Shown here one piece after another: positions 15,688 through 24,035 of a stretch of 64,000 nucleotides of DNA. The notes under the pieces were generated by a model. It did no database searches, was not told where the DNA came from, and saw only the letters and a program-made list of their open reading frames with translations. Where the stretch lies: positions 1 to 64,000 of the forward strand of contig JAJPKQ010000030.1 in assembly GCA_021323635.1 (NCBI GenBank). The letters run 5' to 3'. How positions within the stretch are numbered: position 1 is the first letter of the stretch; each line of letters starts with the position of its first letter. The translations under genes were made by a program, and so were the position numbers. Source of the DNA: a bacterium. Its GTDB lineage: Bacteria > Actinomycetota > Thermoleophilia > Solirubrobacterales > Solirubrobacteraceae.

Positions 15688-17823
15688 ATGGAGCACCCGG
15701 GTGCTGACGCGGCGCTCCTGGAGGCAGCCGCCGAGGGCGCCTTGCAGCCGGAGGGCGCAGGCACGCTTACCACCTGCGGCTACTGCGGCGTGGGCTGCCG
15801 GCTGCGCGCCCATGTGCACGCTGGCTCGCTGCTTTCAATCACGCCCGCGCTGGAGGGGCCCGCCAACCGCGGCCACGCCTGCCTGAAGGGGCGCTTCGCC
15901 CACCGCTTTGCGCGCTCGCGCGAGCGCCTCACCGAGCCGCTGATCAGGCGCGGCGGCCGCCTCGTGGCGGTCAGCTGGGAGGAGGCGATCGCCACGGTCG
16001 CCGATCGCCTCGGCGCGATCCGGCGCGACCACGGTGCCGACGCGATCGCCGGGCTTGCCTCCTCACGCGGCACCAACGAGGAGTGCTTTGCGATGGCGCG
16101 GCTGATGCGCGCAGCGATCGGCACCAACAACATCGACAACTGCTCGCGCGTCTGCCACTCGCCAACCTCCTACGCCCTGCGCCGCTCGCTGGGCCTCTCG
16201 GGCGCCACCGGCACCTTCGACGACATCGAGCGCGCCCAGGCGGCGATCATCATCGGCGCCAACCCGACGCAGGCGCACCCCGTCGTCGGGGCGCGCATCA
16301 AGCAGGCGGCGCTGCGCGGCCTTGCGCTGGTCACGATCGACCCCCGCCGGATCGAGCTTGCCGACTACGGCGTGCTGCACATCGGCATCCGCGCGGGCAC
16401 CAACGCCGCCGTGCTGCTCGGGATCGCCCACGTGCTCGTGCGCGAGGGGCTGATCGACGAGGACTTCATCGCGCAGCGAACAGAAGGCTACGAGACGCTT
16501 GCCGCGCTGCTTGACGCCTACGACCCGCCCACGGCAGGTGCGATCGCAGGCTGCGATCCGCAGGCGATCGAGGAGGCCGCCCACATCTACGGCGACTGCG
16601 AGCGCGCATCGATCCTCTGGGGCCTTGGCGTGACCGAGCACCGCTACGGCTCCGAGGTCGCGCAGCTGATCTGCAACCTGGCGCTGCTGAGCGGCAAGAT
16701 CGGGGCTCCCGGCTGCGCGCTGCTGCCCCTGCGCGGGCAGAACAACGTCCAAGGGTCCTCTGACATGGGGGCGCTGCCCGACACCTACAGCGCCTACCGC
16801 TCAGTGACCGACGAGGCGGTCGCAGGCTCCTTCGAAGCGGCCTGGGGCACACCGCTCTCGCGGCGCCCCGGATACCGCATACCCGAGATGCTGGACGGAG
16901 CCTGCGCAGGCGATCTGAAGGCGATGTACATCGTCGGTGAGGACATCGCCCAGACCGATCCCAACAGCGCGCACGTGCGCGCGGCGCTTGAGGCGCTCGA
17001 CTTCCTCGTCTGCCAGGAGATCTTCGAGAACGAGACGACCGCCTATGCGGACGTGATCCTGCCTGCCTCCTCCTTTCTGGAGAAGGAGGGCACCTTCACC
17101 AACGCCGAGCGGCGCATCCAGCACGTAGCGCCCGCGCTTGCGCCCCCCGGCCAGGCGCGCACCGACCTTGAGATCATCGTCGACGTCGCGCGCGCCCTCG
17201 GCCATGAGATGGGCTATCGCGCGCCGGCGGACGTGATGGCGGAGATCGCCGCCCTCACCCCCCACTTCGCCGGCGTCACCTACGAGCGCCTCGGCGATAC
17301 AGGGCTCTGCTGGCCCGTGCACGCCGACGGCAGCGACAGCGCGATCCTCTATACCGATCGCTTTCACACCGCAAGCGGGCGCGGGCGCCTTGCCGCCCTC
17401 CCCTACAAGCCCCCCGGCGAGCAGCCCGACGCCGAGCTGCCGCTGACGCTGGTCACCGGCCGCATCCTCGAGCACTACAACGCCGGCACGATGACCCGGC
17501 GCACGCCCAATCTCGCCCTCTGCGACCACGACCGCCTGGAGATCAACCCGATCGACGCGCGCCGCCTCTGGATCAGCGAGGGCGCGACGGTCTCCGTGCG
17601 CAGCCGCCATGGGCGCTGCGAGCTGCGCGCGAGCCTCTCGGAGCGGATCGAGCCCGGCCACGTCTTTGCAAGCTTCCACTTCCCCGAGTCCCGGACAAAC
17701 CTGCTTGTCGGCGCCTCCGCGGACGTCAACACCGCCTGCCCGGAGTACAAGGTGGTGGCGGTCGATGTGCGGCCGCTCTCCGAGGCGCCATCGCAGCGGC
17801 CGGCGCTCGCCTCAGGTCGATGA
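15688..17823 (+). CDS. formate dehydrogenase catalytic subunit, Cys type
   Basis: 711 residues of the molybdopterin oxidoreductase (DMSO reductase) superfamily. The [4Fe-4S] cluster is bound by Cys30, Cys33, Cys37 and Cys65. Cys156 in NCSRVCHSPT is the Mo/W ligand where selenocysteine sits in some relatives. NNVQGSSDMG and the C-terminal TGRILEHYNAGTMTRRT and ASFHFPESRTNLL stretches match formate dehydrogenases. ATG 15688 has a GGAG ribosome site about 10 bp upstream. It lacks the N-terminal ferredoxin domains, which are the separate gene at 14145. It overlaps fdhD by 4 bp. Predicted role: formate oxidation to CO2 in the cytoplasm, with electrons to NAD+ through the two upstream subunits. Confidence 0.88.
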   Translation: MEHPGADAALLEAAAEGALQPEGAGTLTTCGYCGVGCRLRAHVHAGSLLSITPALEGPANRGHACLKGRFAHRFARSRERLTEPLIRRGGRLVAVSWEEAIATVADRLGAIRRDHGADAIAGLASSRGTNEECFAMARLMRAAIGTNNIDNCSRVCHSPTSYALRRSLGLSGATGTFDDIERAQAAIIIGANPTQAHPVVGARIKQAALRGLALVTIDPRRIELADYGVLHIGIRAGTNAAVLLGIAHVLVREGLIDEDFIAQRTEGYETLAALLDAYDPPTAGAIAGCDPQAIEEAAHIYGDCERASILWGLGVTEHRYGSEVAQLICNLALLSGKIGAPGCALLPLRGQNNVQGSSDMGALPDTYSAYRSVTDEAVAGSFEAAWGTPLSRRPGYRIPEMLDGACAGDLKAMYIVGEDIAQTDPNSAHVRAALEALDFLVCQEIFENETTAYADVILPASSFLEKEGTFTNAERRIQHVAPALAPPGQARTDLEIIVDVARALGHEMGYRAPADVMAEIAALTPHFAGVTYERLGDTGLCWPVHADGSDSAILYTDRFHTASGRGRLAALPYKPPGEQPDAELPLTLVTGRILEHYNAGTMTRRTPNLALCDHDRLEINPIDARRLWISEGATVSVRSRHGRCELRASLSERIEPGHVFASFHFPESRTNLLVGASADVNTACPEYKVVAVDVRPLSEAPSQRPALASGR

Positions 17824-18629
17824 GCACCGAAGCGCCGCCCACCCGCCCGCGCGAGCGCACGGAGCGCGGCAGCGAGATTGCGCGGCTGACCAAGGAGGTC
17901 CTGCGCGAAGGCAGGCGCGACCGCGTAGCGGTGGAAGAGCCGCTTGAGATCCGCTGCGGGGGGCACGCGGTCGCGGTGACGATGCGAACGCCCGGAGCCG
18001 ACGAGGAGCTCGCGCTCGGCTTCCTCTACAGCGAAGGGCTGATCGCGGGGCCGCGCACGGTCGGCCCGAGCGCGGAGCTTGCGGCCAACGTCGTCTGCGT
18101 GGCGGGGCCGCCGCTGCAGATGCCGGCCCAGCGACGCTTCTTCACCTCATCCTCCTGCGGGGTGTGCGGGAAGGGGGCGCTCGAGGACGTGACCCGCCGA
18201 GCGCCGCCGCTGGCGCCGGGCCCGCGGCTTGCGCGATCGCTGCTTGCCGGGCTTCCGGAGGCGCTGGCCCAGCCGGGCTTCGCGCGCACCGGCGGCCTGC
18301 ACGCGACCGCGCTCTTTGACGCACGCGGGCAGCTGCTCTCACTCCGCGAGGACGTCGGGCGCCACAACGCGATGGACAAGGTGATCGGGCTGGCACTGCG
18401 CGAGGGGGCGCTGCCGCTGCGCTCACGGATCCTCTGCGTCACCGGGCGGCTCTCATACGAGCTGGTCCAGAAGGCCGCGATCGCGGGCGCCCCGATCCTC
18501 GTCGGCATCGGCGCGCCCAGCTCGCTGGCGATCGAGCTTGCGGCAGAGGTCAAGATGACCCTCGCCGGCTTTGCGCGGCGCGGGCGCATCAACATCTACA
18601 CCGCCCCCGAGCGCGTCGATCAGGCCTGA
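17820..18629 (+). CDS. fdhD: formate dehydrogenase sulfurtransferase FdhD
   Basis: 269 residues. FdhD passes sulfur from a cysteine desulfurase to the Mo cofactor of formate dehydrogenase. Diagnostic segments are DEELALGFLYSEGLI, the sulfur-carrying pair in SSSCGVCGKG (C-x2-C), GGLHATALFD and LREDVGRHNAMDKVIG, which contacts the nucleotide of bis-MGD. It starts in a 4-bp ATGA overlap with the catalytic gene. Its last 10 bp overlap the 3' end of the convergent hemerythrin gene. Confidence 0.93.
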   Translation: MSTEAPPTRPRERTERGSEIARLTKEVLREGRRDRVAVEEPLEIRCGGHAVAVTMRTPGADEELALGFLYSEGLIAGPRTVGPSAELAANVVCVAGPPLQMPAQRRFFTSSSCGVCGKGALEDVTRRAPPLAPGPRLARSLLAGLPEALAQPGFARTGGLHATALFDARGQLLSLREDVGRHNAMDKVIGLALREGALPLRSRILCVTGRLSYELVQKAAIAGAPILVGIGAPSSLAIELAAEVKMTLAGFARRGRINIYTAPERVDQA

Positions 18630-19111
18630 GCGACCGGCGGCCCGCCGGGGCGCAGGGCTTCGCACACCCACCCGTCGGGAATGTGGCCGGCGGCCAGAAA
18701 GGCGTGCAGGGCGTCGCTCTCCTCGGCGCTCAGGCCGCCGTCTGCACGGGTGTAGAAGATCGGCTCCTCCTTGCCATTGTGCGCCTCAAGCTGGGCCAGA
18801 AGCCGCGCGCAGCACTCGCGCAGGCTGAGCGCGTCGCCCGCTGGGGCCAGCTCCTCAAGCGCATCGAGCGTGCGCCAGATCTCGCCATGCTCGCGGACCA
18901 TCACAAGCGTCGGTATCGCAAGCTCGCCCGCCAGGCCCGGGAAGAGCAGCTCCTCCTCAAGGTAGATGTGGCGACGCAGCGCCGCGATCGCCCGCTGAAG
19001 CTCCCCGGCGCGCGGCGCGCCGGCGGCAAGGGACTCCACGAAGGCCTCGATGCCGGAGTCGATCTCGCGGTGCTCGCGCTCGAGCGCCGCCTGCAGCGAG
19101 CGGGCGCTCAT
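18620..19111 (-). CDS. hemerythrin HHE-domain protein
   Basis: 163 residues from ATG 19109-19111. A four-helix HHE domain with iron ligands in LEREHREIDSGIEAF, RRHIYLEEELLFPGL, MVREHGEIWRTLDAL and EAHNGKEEPIFY: the H...H-x3-E...H...H-x3-E pattern of a non-heme diiron site. These proteins bind O2 or NO or protect Fe-S enzymes. It overlaps the upstream small gene by 4 bp (ATGA). The C-terminal GHIPDGWVCEALRPGG tail resembles DUF2249-type ends but is too short to call. Confidence 0.85.
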   Translation of the reverse strand: MSARSLQAALEREHREIDSGIEAFVESLAAGAPRAGELQRAIAALRRHIYLEEELLFPGLAGELAIPTLVMVREHGEIWRTLDALEELAPAGDALSLRECCARLLAQLEAHNGKEEPIFYTRADGGLSAEESDALHAFLAAGHIPDGWVCEALRPGGPPVAQA

Positions 19112-19464
19112 GCTCTCGCCATCGGCCTCTGTTGCGGCTGCATCCGCGGCAGGCGCGGGTCGAGCGCTCTGGCCGCTTCGTGCGCGAGCGCCTGCCAGCG
19201 GCCCACCGACTGCGCCGGCGGCTCGCCCCAGGTGCGCCCTTCGAGCACCCAGACATCCTCGCGCTCGCCGCCCCTCAGCAGCAGCAGCGAGTGAGCATCG
19301 AGGATCGCGCTCGCCGCCGCCGCGGGCGCGCCGACAAGCTTCGGGTGCAGGTGCGTCATCATCGACAGGCGGCGGGCAAGGCGCTCGACCTGCTGATCGT
19401 CCATCGCCGCGCGAAAGGCGATCGCAAACAGCCTCCGGCCGGTTCCAGCGCAAATCGCTTGCAC
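19108..19464 (-). CDS. conserved-looking small protein, unknown function
   Basis: 118 residues from GTG 19462-19464; ATG 19404 (MDDQQVERLARR) is an alternative. It is soluble, with SILDAHSLLLLRGGEREDVWVLEG at its centre and no motif I can name. It is coupled to the hemerythrin gene by a 4-bp overlap, suggesting a joint role. The TAAAAT hexamer at 19471-19476 on this strand lies 6-7 bp before the GTG, consistent with a leaderless transcript. Confidence 0.55.
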   Translation of the reverse strand: MQAICAGTGRRLFAIAFRAAMDDQQVERLARRLSMMTHLHPKLVGAPAAAASAILDAHSLLLLRGGEREDVWVLEGRTWGEPPAQSVGRWQALAHEAARALDPRLPRMQPQQRPMARA

Positions 19465-19470
19465 TCGTCC

Positions 19471-19476
19471 ATTTTA
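19471..19476 (-). promoter_or_regulatory. -10 element of the small gene-hemerythrin operon
   Basis: Reads TAAAAT on the minus strand, 6 bp from GTG 19464. No good -35 is visible. Suggests a leaderless start. Confidence 0.4.
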
Positions 19477-19552
19477 CCACCGTCGATATGTAAATGCTTG
19501 GCCGCGGGGCGCCACTCCTCGGCGCCACGATAAGGCATCGACCCATCTGGTA

Positions 19553-19558
19553 TATACT
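19553..19558 (+). promoter_or_regulatory. -10 element of the DUF4395 gene
   Basis: TATACT, 9 bp before ATG 19568; -35 not recognisable. Near-leaderless transcript expected. Confidence 0.45.
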
Positions 19559-19567
19559 TGATCGGAA

Positions 19568-20062
19568 ATGAGGTCTTTGATCTCCTTCCCAAACCCGCTC
19601 AACGAGAAGGCCGCGCGGGTCGTGGCCGCCGTCGTTGCCGCGATCAGCGTGATCGCGCTCGCGACGGGCGCCTACTGGCTGTCGGCGCCCCTCGCCTACG
19701 GCTTCATCGCGCGGGCGCTCACCGGCCCCAGGCTCAGCCCGCTGGGCTGGCTTGCGAGCCGGCAGATCGCCCCGCGCCTGGGGCCGGCCAAGCCCGTGCC
19801 CGGGCCGCCGAAGCGCTTTGCGCAGAGCATCGGGGCGCTCCTGAGCAGCGCCGCCGCGCTGCTCGCGCTTGCGGCCGGGCAGGACGTCGCTGCGGAGATC
19901 CTGCTGGCGGCGCTTGCGATCGCCGCCACGCTCGAGGCGACCCTCGGCTTCTGCCTCGGCTGCACGATCTTTGCCGCCCTGATGCGCGTGGGGCTGATAC
20001 CGGCAGAGGTCTGCAGCCAGTGCGCCAACATCTGGGCGCCGCGGCAAGGCGCCGGCGCCTGA
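19568..20062 (+). CDS. DUF4395 family membrane protein
   Basis: 164 residues with three to four hydrophobic helices (about 17-50, 88-125, and LEATLGFCLGCTIFAALMRVG at about 120-140). The start FPNPLNEKAARV and the FCLGC...VCSQCANI cysteine pairs are typical of DUF4395 proteins, often found near rhodanese or thiol-redox genes. Function unknown; the cysteines suggest a redox or sulfur link (inference). It converges with the Mo hydroxylase gene, separated by a short hairpin. Confidence 0.8.
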   Translation: MRSLISFPNPLNEKAARVVAAVVAAISVIALATGAYWLSAPLAYGFIARALTGPRLSPLGWLASRQIAPRLGPAKPVPGPPKRFAQSIGALLSSAAALLALAAGQDVAAEILLAALAIAATLEATLGFCLGCTIFAALMRVGLIPAEVCSQCANIWAPRQGAGA

Positions 20063-20076
20063 GCGCAGCGAGCGCT
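20062..20076. terminator. short hairpin between convergent genes
   Basis: AGCGC, 5-nt loop, GCGCT, located between the stop of DUF4395 and the stop of the Mo hydroxylase gene. Weak, no U-tract. Confidence 0.3.
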
Positions 20077-22747
20077 ACCGCCGCGCCGCGCTGCGCCGCT
20101 CGATGGCCCTCCAGGAGGCCCGCAGCGCATCCGCCAGCGGCAGCGCGCGGAGGCGCAGCCCGCAGGCGGCAGCGACCGCGTTTGCGATCGCAGGCGCGAT
20201 CGCGATGATCGAGGTCTCCCCGGCGCCCGCCGGCGGAATCCCCGGCTGATCGATCAGCACAAGGTCGATCGGCGGCACGTCGCTGATGCGCGGCACGCGA
20301 TACTCGCGCAGCGAGGCGTTCAGCAGCCGACCGTCGGCAAAGTGCGCGGCCTCGAACAGCGCCCCGCCCAGCCCCATCACGAGTGCGCCCTCAAGCTGGC
20401 TTTCAACGCTCGCGCGGTTGACGATCTCGCCGCAGTCGTAGGCGATCACGATGCGCTGCAGCTCGATCTCGCCCCCGCCGCTCACGCGCACCTGCGCGCA
20501 GGTGGCGACGCGACCCTCCTTCTCCAGCCCACAGGCGATCCCCAGCCCGACGTCCTCGGCAAGCGCTGCGCGGTCATCCCAGCCGGCACGCTCCGCCGCG
20601 GCGCCGAGCGCCGCAGCGAGCCGCTGATCGGCGAGGTTTGCCAGCCGCAGCTGGAGCGGGTCTGCGTGCAATGCATCCGCAAGCTCATCGATCGCGCACT
20701 CGCGCGCAAAGGTGTTGTCGGTGGCGGCAAGCGCTCGGTAGGGCCCCTGTGGGAGGGGCGCCTCGGCGGGCTGGAAGGAGAGCGCTTTGGCCTCGGTGCG
20801 GTAGGGCGGCTCAAGCGCCGAGGAGCCGGCGTTGATGCAGTGGTGCTCGAGCGCGCACAGCGTGCCGTCCGCGCGGGCGCCCAGCCGCAAGTCGATCACG
20901 CCCGCCGGGCGCAGGTAGGTGAAGCGAAACTCCTCCTCCCTGCTCAGGGCGACACGGACCGGGGCCTGGGCCGCGCGCGAGAGCAGCGCCGCCGCGATCG
21001 CCTCATGCTCGTTGTGCTTGCCGCCGAAGGCGCCACCGATGTCGGGCACGATCACCCGCACACGCTCCTCCGGGATGCCGAGCGCAGCGGCGACTTCGTA
21101 GCGAACGAAGAAGGGCTGCTGGGTGTTGGTGAAGATGCGCACCCGATCGCCCTGCCACTGTGCAAGCGCGACGCGACTCTCAAGGGCGGCATGGGCGATG
21201 TAAGAGGTGGTGTAGGTCGCCTCGACCACCGTCGCGGCCTCCTTCAGCGCCCGCTCCAGATCGCCGCTGTGGCGCCCCTGGGCGCCCTGCCAGCCGAGCA
21301 CCTCCACCGGATGCGAGCGCAGGTGCGCGGCGAGGCCCTCCTCGCAGGCGAAGGCCTCCGGCTCGACCCAGCGCGCGCGGATGACGCCAAGCGCGGCCCT
21401 TGCGCGCTGCGCATCCGGCGCAGCGAGCGCAACCAGCTCGCCCGCCTCCACGACGCTCACGCCCGCAAGCTCCTGCGCCGCCGAGAGGTCCACCTCCGCC
21501 AGACGCGCGCCATAGCAGGGAGGGCGCAGGATCACGCCCGCAAGCATGCCGCTCAGGCTGACATCGCTGGTGAAGCGCTGAGCGCCGCACACCCGCTCCC
21601 TGCCGCCGACCCGCAGGCTGGGATGGGTTGAGCGTTGAACGACGCGCGAGGCCGCGGGGGGCTCGATCACTGCCAGCCTGCGCACACCCTCGAGCAGCTC
21701 CGAGAGCGCAAGCCTCAAGCCGGCCCGCTCGCCCGAGCCGCCCACGCGCACGCTGCCCTGCTCCAGCTCAAGCTGCTGGCGGGGAACATCGAGCCGCTGC
21801 GCTGCCATCTCAAGCAGCTCCTTGCGGGCGCCGGCCGCAGCCGCCGCCAGCGCGCTGCCCGCATCCGGCAGCGAGCGGCTCCCGAAGGTGCCGATGTCAA
21901 AGGGACAGAGATCGGTGTCGCCCATCGTCAGGGAGACCGCGCCCGGCTCGACGCCGAGCTCCCGGGCGACGATCAGCGACAGCGCGGTGCGGTTGTCCTG
22001 GCCCATGTCGACCTTGCCTGTGAACGCGCTCACCCTGCCCTCGCGCCCGACGTGCAGCCAGGCCTCGACCGCAGCGCGATGGCCCCCTGGCGCTGGAGGA
22101 CCCGCATCCGTCCCGAAGCGCGCGTGCGCCAGCGACACCACGAGGCCATCGCCCAGCAGCTCGAAGTACTCGCGGCGCTCGGGCGCCACCCGATCCCAGG
22201 GCGCCTGCGGCTGGAAGTCGAAGTGCTCGGCAGCCTGCGGCAGCCGCTCCTCCTGTCCGCCGGCGCCCTCGCCAAGCAGCCGCGCCCCGCGCAGCACCGC
22301 GCGCTCGATGCGCACATAGGCACAGCAGCGGCAGATGTTGCCTGCCAGCGCACCGCGCACCTGCGCCGATGAGGGCGCCGGGCTCTCGGCCAGCAGCGCC
22401 GCCGCGGCAAGGATCATCCCCGGCGTGCAGTAGCCGCACTGAAGCGCTCCCTCCTCCAGGAAGGCGCGCTGGAGCGGATGCAGAGCGCCCTCGCCGCCGA
22501 GGCCCTCGATCGTCGTGACGCGGCTGCCCGCAACCTGCTGGGCCTTCACCATGCACGCGTGCTGCGCCGCCCCGTCGACCAGCACCGTGCATGCGCCGCA
22601 CGCGCCTTCTCCGCATGCCGCCTTCGCGCCGGTCAGACGAAGGTCCTCGCGCAGCAGCGAGAGCAGCGTGCGCTGCGGCGAGACCTCCACCGAGACCTTC
22701 CTGTCGTTGACGATCAGCTCGATCGCGCTCTGCTCACCTTCGGGCAC
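20075..22747 (-). CDS. xanthine dehydrogenase-family Mo hydroxylase with fused [2Fe-2S] domain
   Basis: About 890 residues from GTG 22745-22747; the frame is open to 22816. The N-terminal about 160 residues hold two [2Fe-2S] clusters (CGEGACGACTV with a later Cys; CGYCTPGM and NICRCCAY). The rest is the molybdopterin-binding subunit, with GGAFGGKHNEHEAI, the ERVRVIVPDIGG region and the C-terminal PPAGAGETSII carrying the catalytic glutamate. The fusion of small and large subunits without a FAD subunit resembles isoquinoline 1-oxidoreductase/nicotinate dehydrogenase types, so electrons may go to a cytochrome or quinone rather than NAD+. Substrate unknown. An exact TTAGG-N4-CCTAA box lies about 100 bp upstream of the chosen start. 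Confidence 0.85.
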   Translation of the reverse strand: MPEGEQSAIELIVNDRKVSVEVSPQRTLLSLLREDLRLTGAKAACGEGACGACTVLVDGAAQHACMVKAQQVAGSRVTTIEGLGGEGALHPLQRAFLEEGALQCGYCTPGMILAAAALLAESPAPSSAQVRGALAGNICRCCAYVRIERAVLRGARLLGEGAGGQEERLPQAAEHFDFQPQAPWDRVAPERREYFELLGDGLVVSLAHARFGTDAGPPAPGGHRAAVEAWLHVGREGRVSAFTGKVDMGQDNRTALSLIVARELGVEPGAVSLTMGDTDLCPFDIGTFGSRSLPDAGSALAAAAAGARKELLEMAAQRLDVPRQQLELEQGSVRVGGSGERAGLRLALSELLEGVRRLAVIEPPAASRVVQRSTHPSLRVGGRERVCGAQRFTSDVSLSGMLAGVILRPPCYGARLAEVDLSAAQELAGVSVVEAGELVALAAPDAQRARAALGVIRARWVEPEAFACEEGLAAHLRSHPVEVLGWQGAQGRHSGDLERALKEAATVVEATYTTSYIAHAALESRVALAQWQGDRVRIFTNTQQPFFVRYEVAAALGIPEERVRVIVPDIGGAFGGKHNEHEAIAAALLSRAAQAPVRVALSREEEFRFTYLRPAGVIDLRLGARADGTLCALEHHCINAGSSALEPPYRTEAKALSFQPAEAPLPQGPYRALAATDNTFARECAIDELADALHADPLQLRLANLADQRLAAALGAAAERAGWDDRAALAEDVGLGIACGLEKEGRVATCAQVRVSGGGEIELQRIVIAYDCGEIVNRASVESQLEGALVMGLGGALFEAAHFADGRLLNASLREYRVPRISDVPPIDLVLIDQPGIPPAGAGETSIIAIAPAIANAVAAACGLRLRALPLADALRASWRAIERRSAARR

Positions 22748-22844
22748 CGCCAGATGCTCGCAGCGGGGAGAGCGCCTGCGATCGTGGCGATCCCGCCTGA
22801 GAGCTTCGGGAAACACCCTACCCGCGCTTGCGCGCGCCGCTCCT

Positions 22845-22858
22845 TTAGGCTAGCCTAA
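22845..22858. promoter_or_regulatory. TTAGG-N4-CCTAA box, exact
   Basis: TTAGGCTAGCCTAA, perfect palindrome in the divergent region between the Mo hydroxylase and DUF6457 genes. It matches about 15 of 19 positions of the IdeR/DtxR consensus as I remember it. Confidence 0.75.
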
Positions 22859-22930
22859 GCAGACACGGCGGGCTCTGCGCAGACGCCGGCAGCCGCACAC
22901 ACAACCGCAGCCGACAAAGGAGGCACGCAG

Positions 22931-23146
22931 ATGAGCAGGGATGAATGGATCGAAGGCTTTGCCGATGCAATCGGGGTGCCGGCGCCCACGCCCGAGCAGG
23001 TCGAGGCGATCCTCGCTCTCGCCGGAACTGCCGCGCATGCCTCCGAGCGCACCGCCGCGCCGGTCGCCGCCTGGCTGGCAGGGACCAGCGGCAAGGACCT
23101 CGAGGAGATCAACCGCGCCGCAAGCGCGGTGCAGGCCGCTCGTTAG
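22931..23146 (+). CDS. DUF6457-like small protein
   Basis: 71 residues, helical and soluble: DEWIEGFADAIGVPAPTPEQ, then ILALAGTAAHASERTAAPVAAWLAG. This is the DUF6457 pattern, sometimes found fused to or beside MobA-type Mo-cofactor guanylyltransferases, which fits its position divergent from a Mo enzyme. An AAAGGAGG ribosome site lies 7 bp before ATG 22931. It shares the TTAGG-box region with the Mo hydroxylase gene. Confidence 0.75.
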   Translation: MSRDEWIEGFADAIGVPAPTPEQVEAILALAGTAAHASERTAAPVAAWLAGTSGKDLEEINRAASAVQAAR

Positions 23147-23180
23147 CGCCAGCCGCGCTCAGCCCAAGCCGCCGGCGCGC

Positions 23181-23987
23181 TCAGTCGCCGGCCGGCCTGT
23201 AGCGCGAGGGCAATGGGCAGCCCATCGCGTGGTAGCCGCCGTCGACGTGGATGATCTCGCCCGTGATCATCCGCGCCATCGGGGAGAGCAGGAAGCAGAC
23301 CGCATCTGCGACCGGCGCAGCATCGTCCGCGTCCCAGCCCAGCGGAGCGGTCTGGCTCCACAGCTCGCTCAGGCGCTCGAAGCCCGGAAGGCTGGTTGCC
23401 GCCAGCGTCGCAAGCGGGCCCGCCGCGACGAGGTTCACGCGTATGCCCTGCGCGCCCAGATCGCGCGCCAGGTAGCGGCTGATGGACTCCAGCGCCGCCT
23501 TGGCGACGCCCATCCAGTCGTAGCCCGGCCAGGCGCGGGTGCCGTCGAAGTCCAGGCCGACCACGCCCGCGCCCTGCGGAGCGGCACCGAGCAGCGCCAG
23601 CAGCGCCGCCGTCAGCGACTTGAGCGAGAAGGCGCTTGCCGCAAACGCGCTCTGCGCGCTTGCAGCGGGCGTGGTGAGGAATGATTCGCCGAGCGCATCG
23701 GCCGGCGCGTGGGCGATCGCATGCAGCATCCCGTCAAGCCGTCCCCAGCGACTGGCAAGCTCTGCTGCGAGCGCCTCCAGGTCCGCGGCGCTGTTGACGT
23801 CAAGGCTCAGCACGTCAGCGCGCTCTGGAAGCTGGCGGGCGGCGCGCTCGGTCATCCGTCGCGTGCGGCCGAATCCCGTCAGGATCACCTCGCCGCCGAG
23901 CTCCTGCACGCGCCGGGCGCTTGCGAAGGCGATCGAGTCGCGGTTGAGCACGCCGGTCACCAGGATCCGCCGCCCCTCCAGCATCAC
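23181..23987 (-). CDS. fabI: enoyl-ACP reductase (FabI/InhA type)
   Basis: 268 residues, short-chain dehydrogenase fold. RILVTGVLNRDSIAFASARRVQ is the FabI-type NAD site; the catalytic YDWMGVAKAALES gives the Y-x6-K pair, and VVGLDFDGTRAWPGYDWMG is very InhA-like. It catalyses the last reduction of each fatty acid elongation cycle. It is the last gene of the FAS operon, 48 bp after accD. The FabK-like domain at the operon head might be a second enoyl reductase. Confidence 0.92.
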   Translation of the reverse strand: MMLEGRRILVTGVLNRDSIAFASARRVQELGGEVILTGFGRTRRMTERAARQLPERADVLSLDVNSAADLEALAAELASRWGRLDGMLHAIAHAPADALGESFLTTPAASAQSAFAASAFSLKSLTAALLALLGAAPQGAGVVGLDFDGTRAWPGYDWMGVAKAALESISRYLARDLGAQGIRVNLVAAGPLATLAATSLPGFERLSELWSQTAPLGWDADDAAPVADAVCFLLSPMARMITGEIIHVDGGYHAMGCPLPSRYRPAGD

Positions 23988-24025
23988 GCCTGCGCCTCCT
24001 GCTCGCGACTGTCAAGGCATTCCAT
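23984..24025 (-). CDS. possible 13-residue coupling ORF before fabI
   Basis: ATG 24023-24025 reads MECLDSREQEAQA and stops with TGA overlapping the ATG at 23982-23984 (TGATG). A GGAGA ribosome-like site lies 7 bp upstream, while the start of fabI has no closely spaced site except inside this mini-ORF. It may couple fabI translation. Very short, so it could be chance. Confidence 0.3.
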   Translation of the reverse strand: MECLDSREQEAQA

Positions 24026-24035
24026 CGACATTCTC

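Noticed and set aside
15688-17823. Selenocysteine-containing formate dehydrogenase
   Set aside because: The Mo-ligand codon position (residue 156) encodes cysteine, and no in-frame TGA occurs there.
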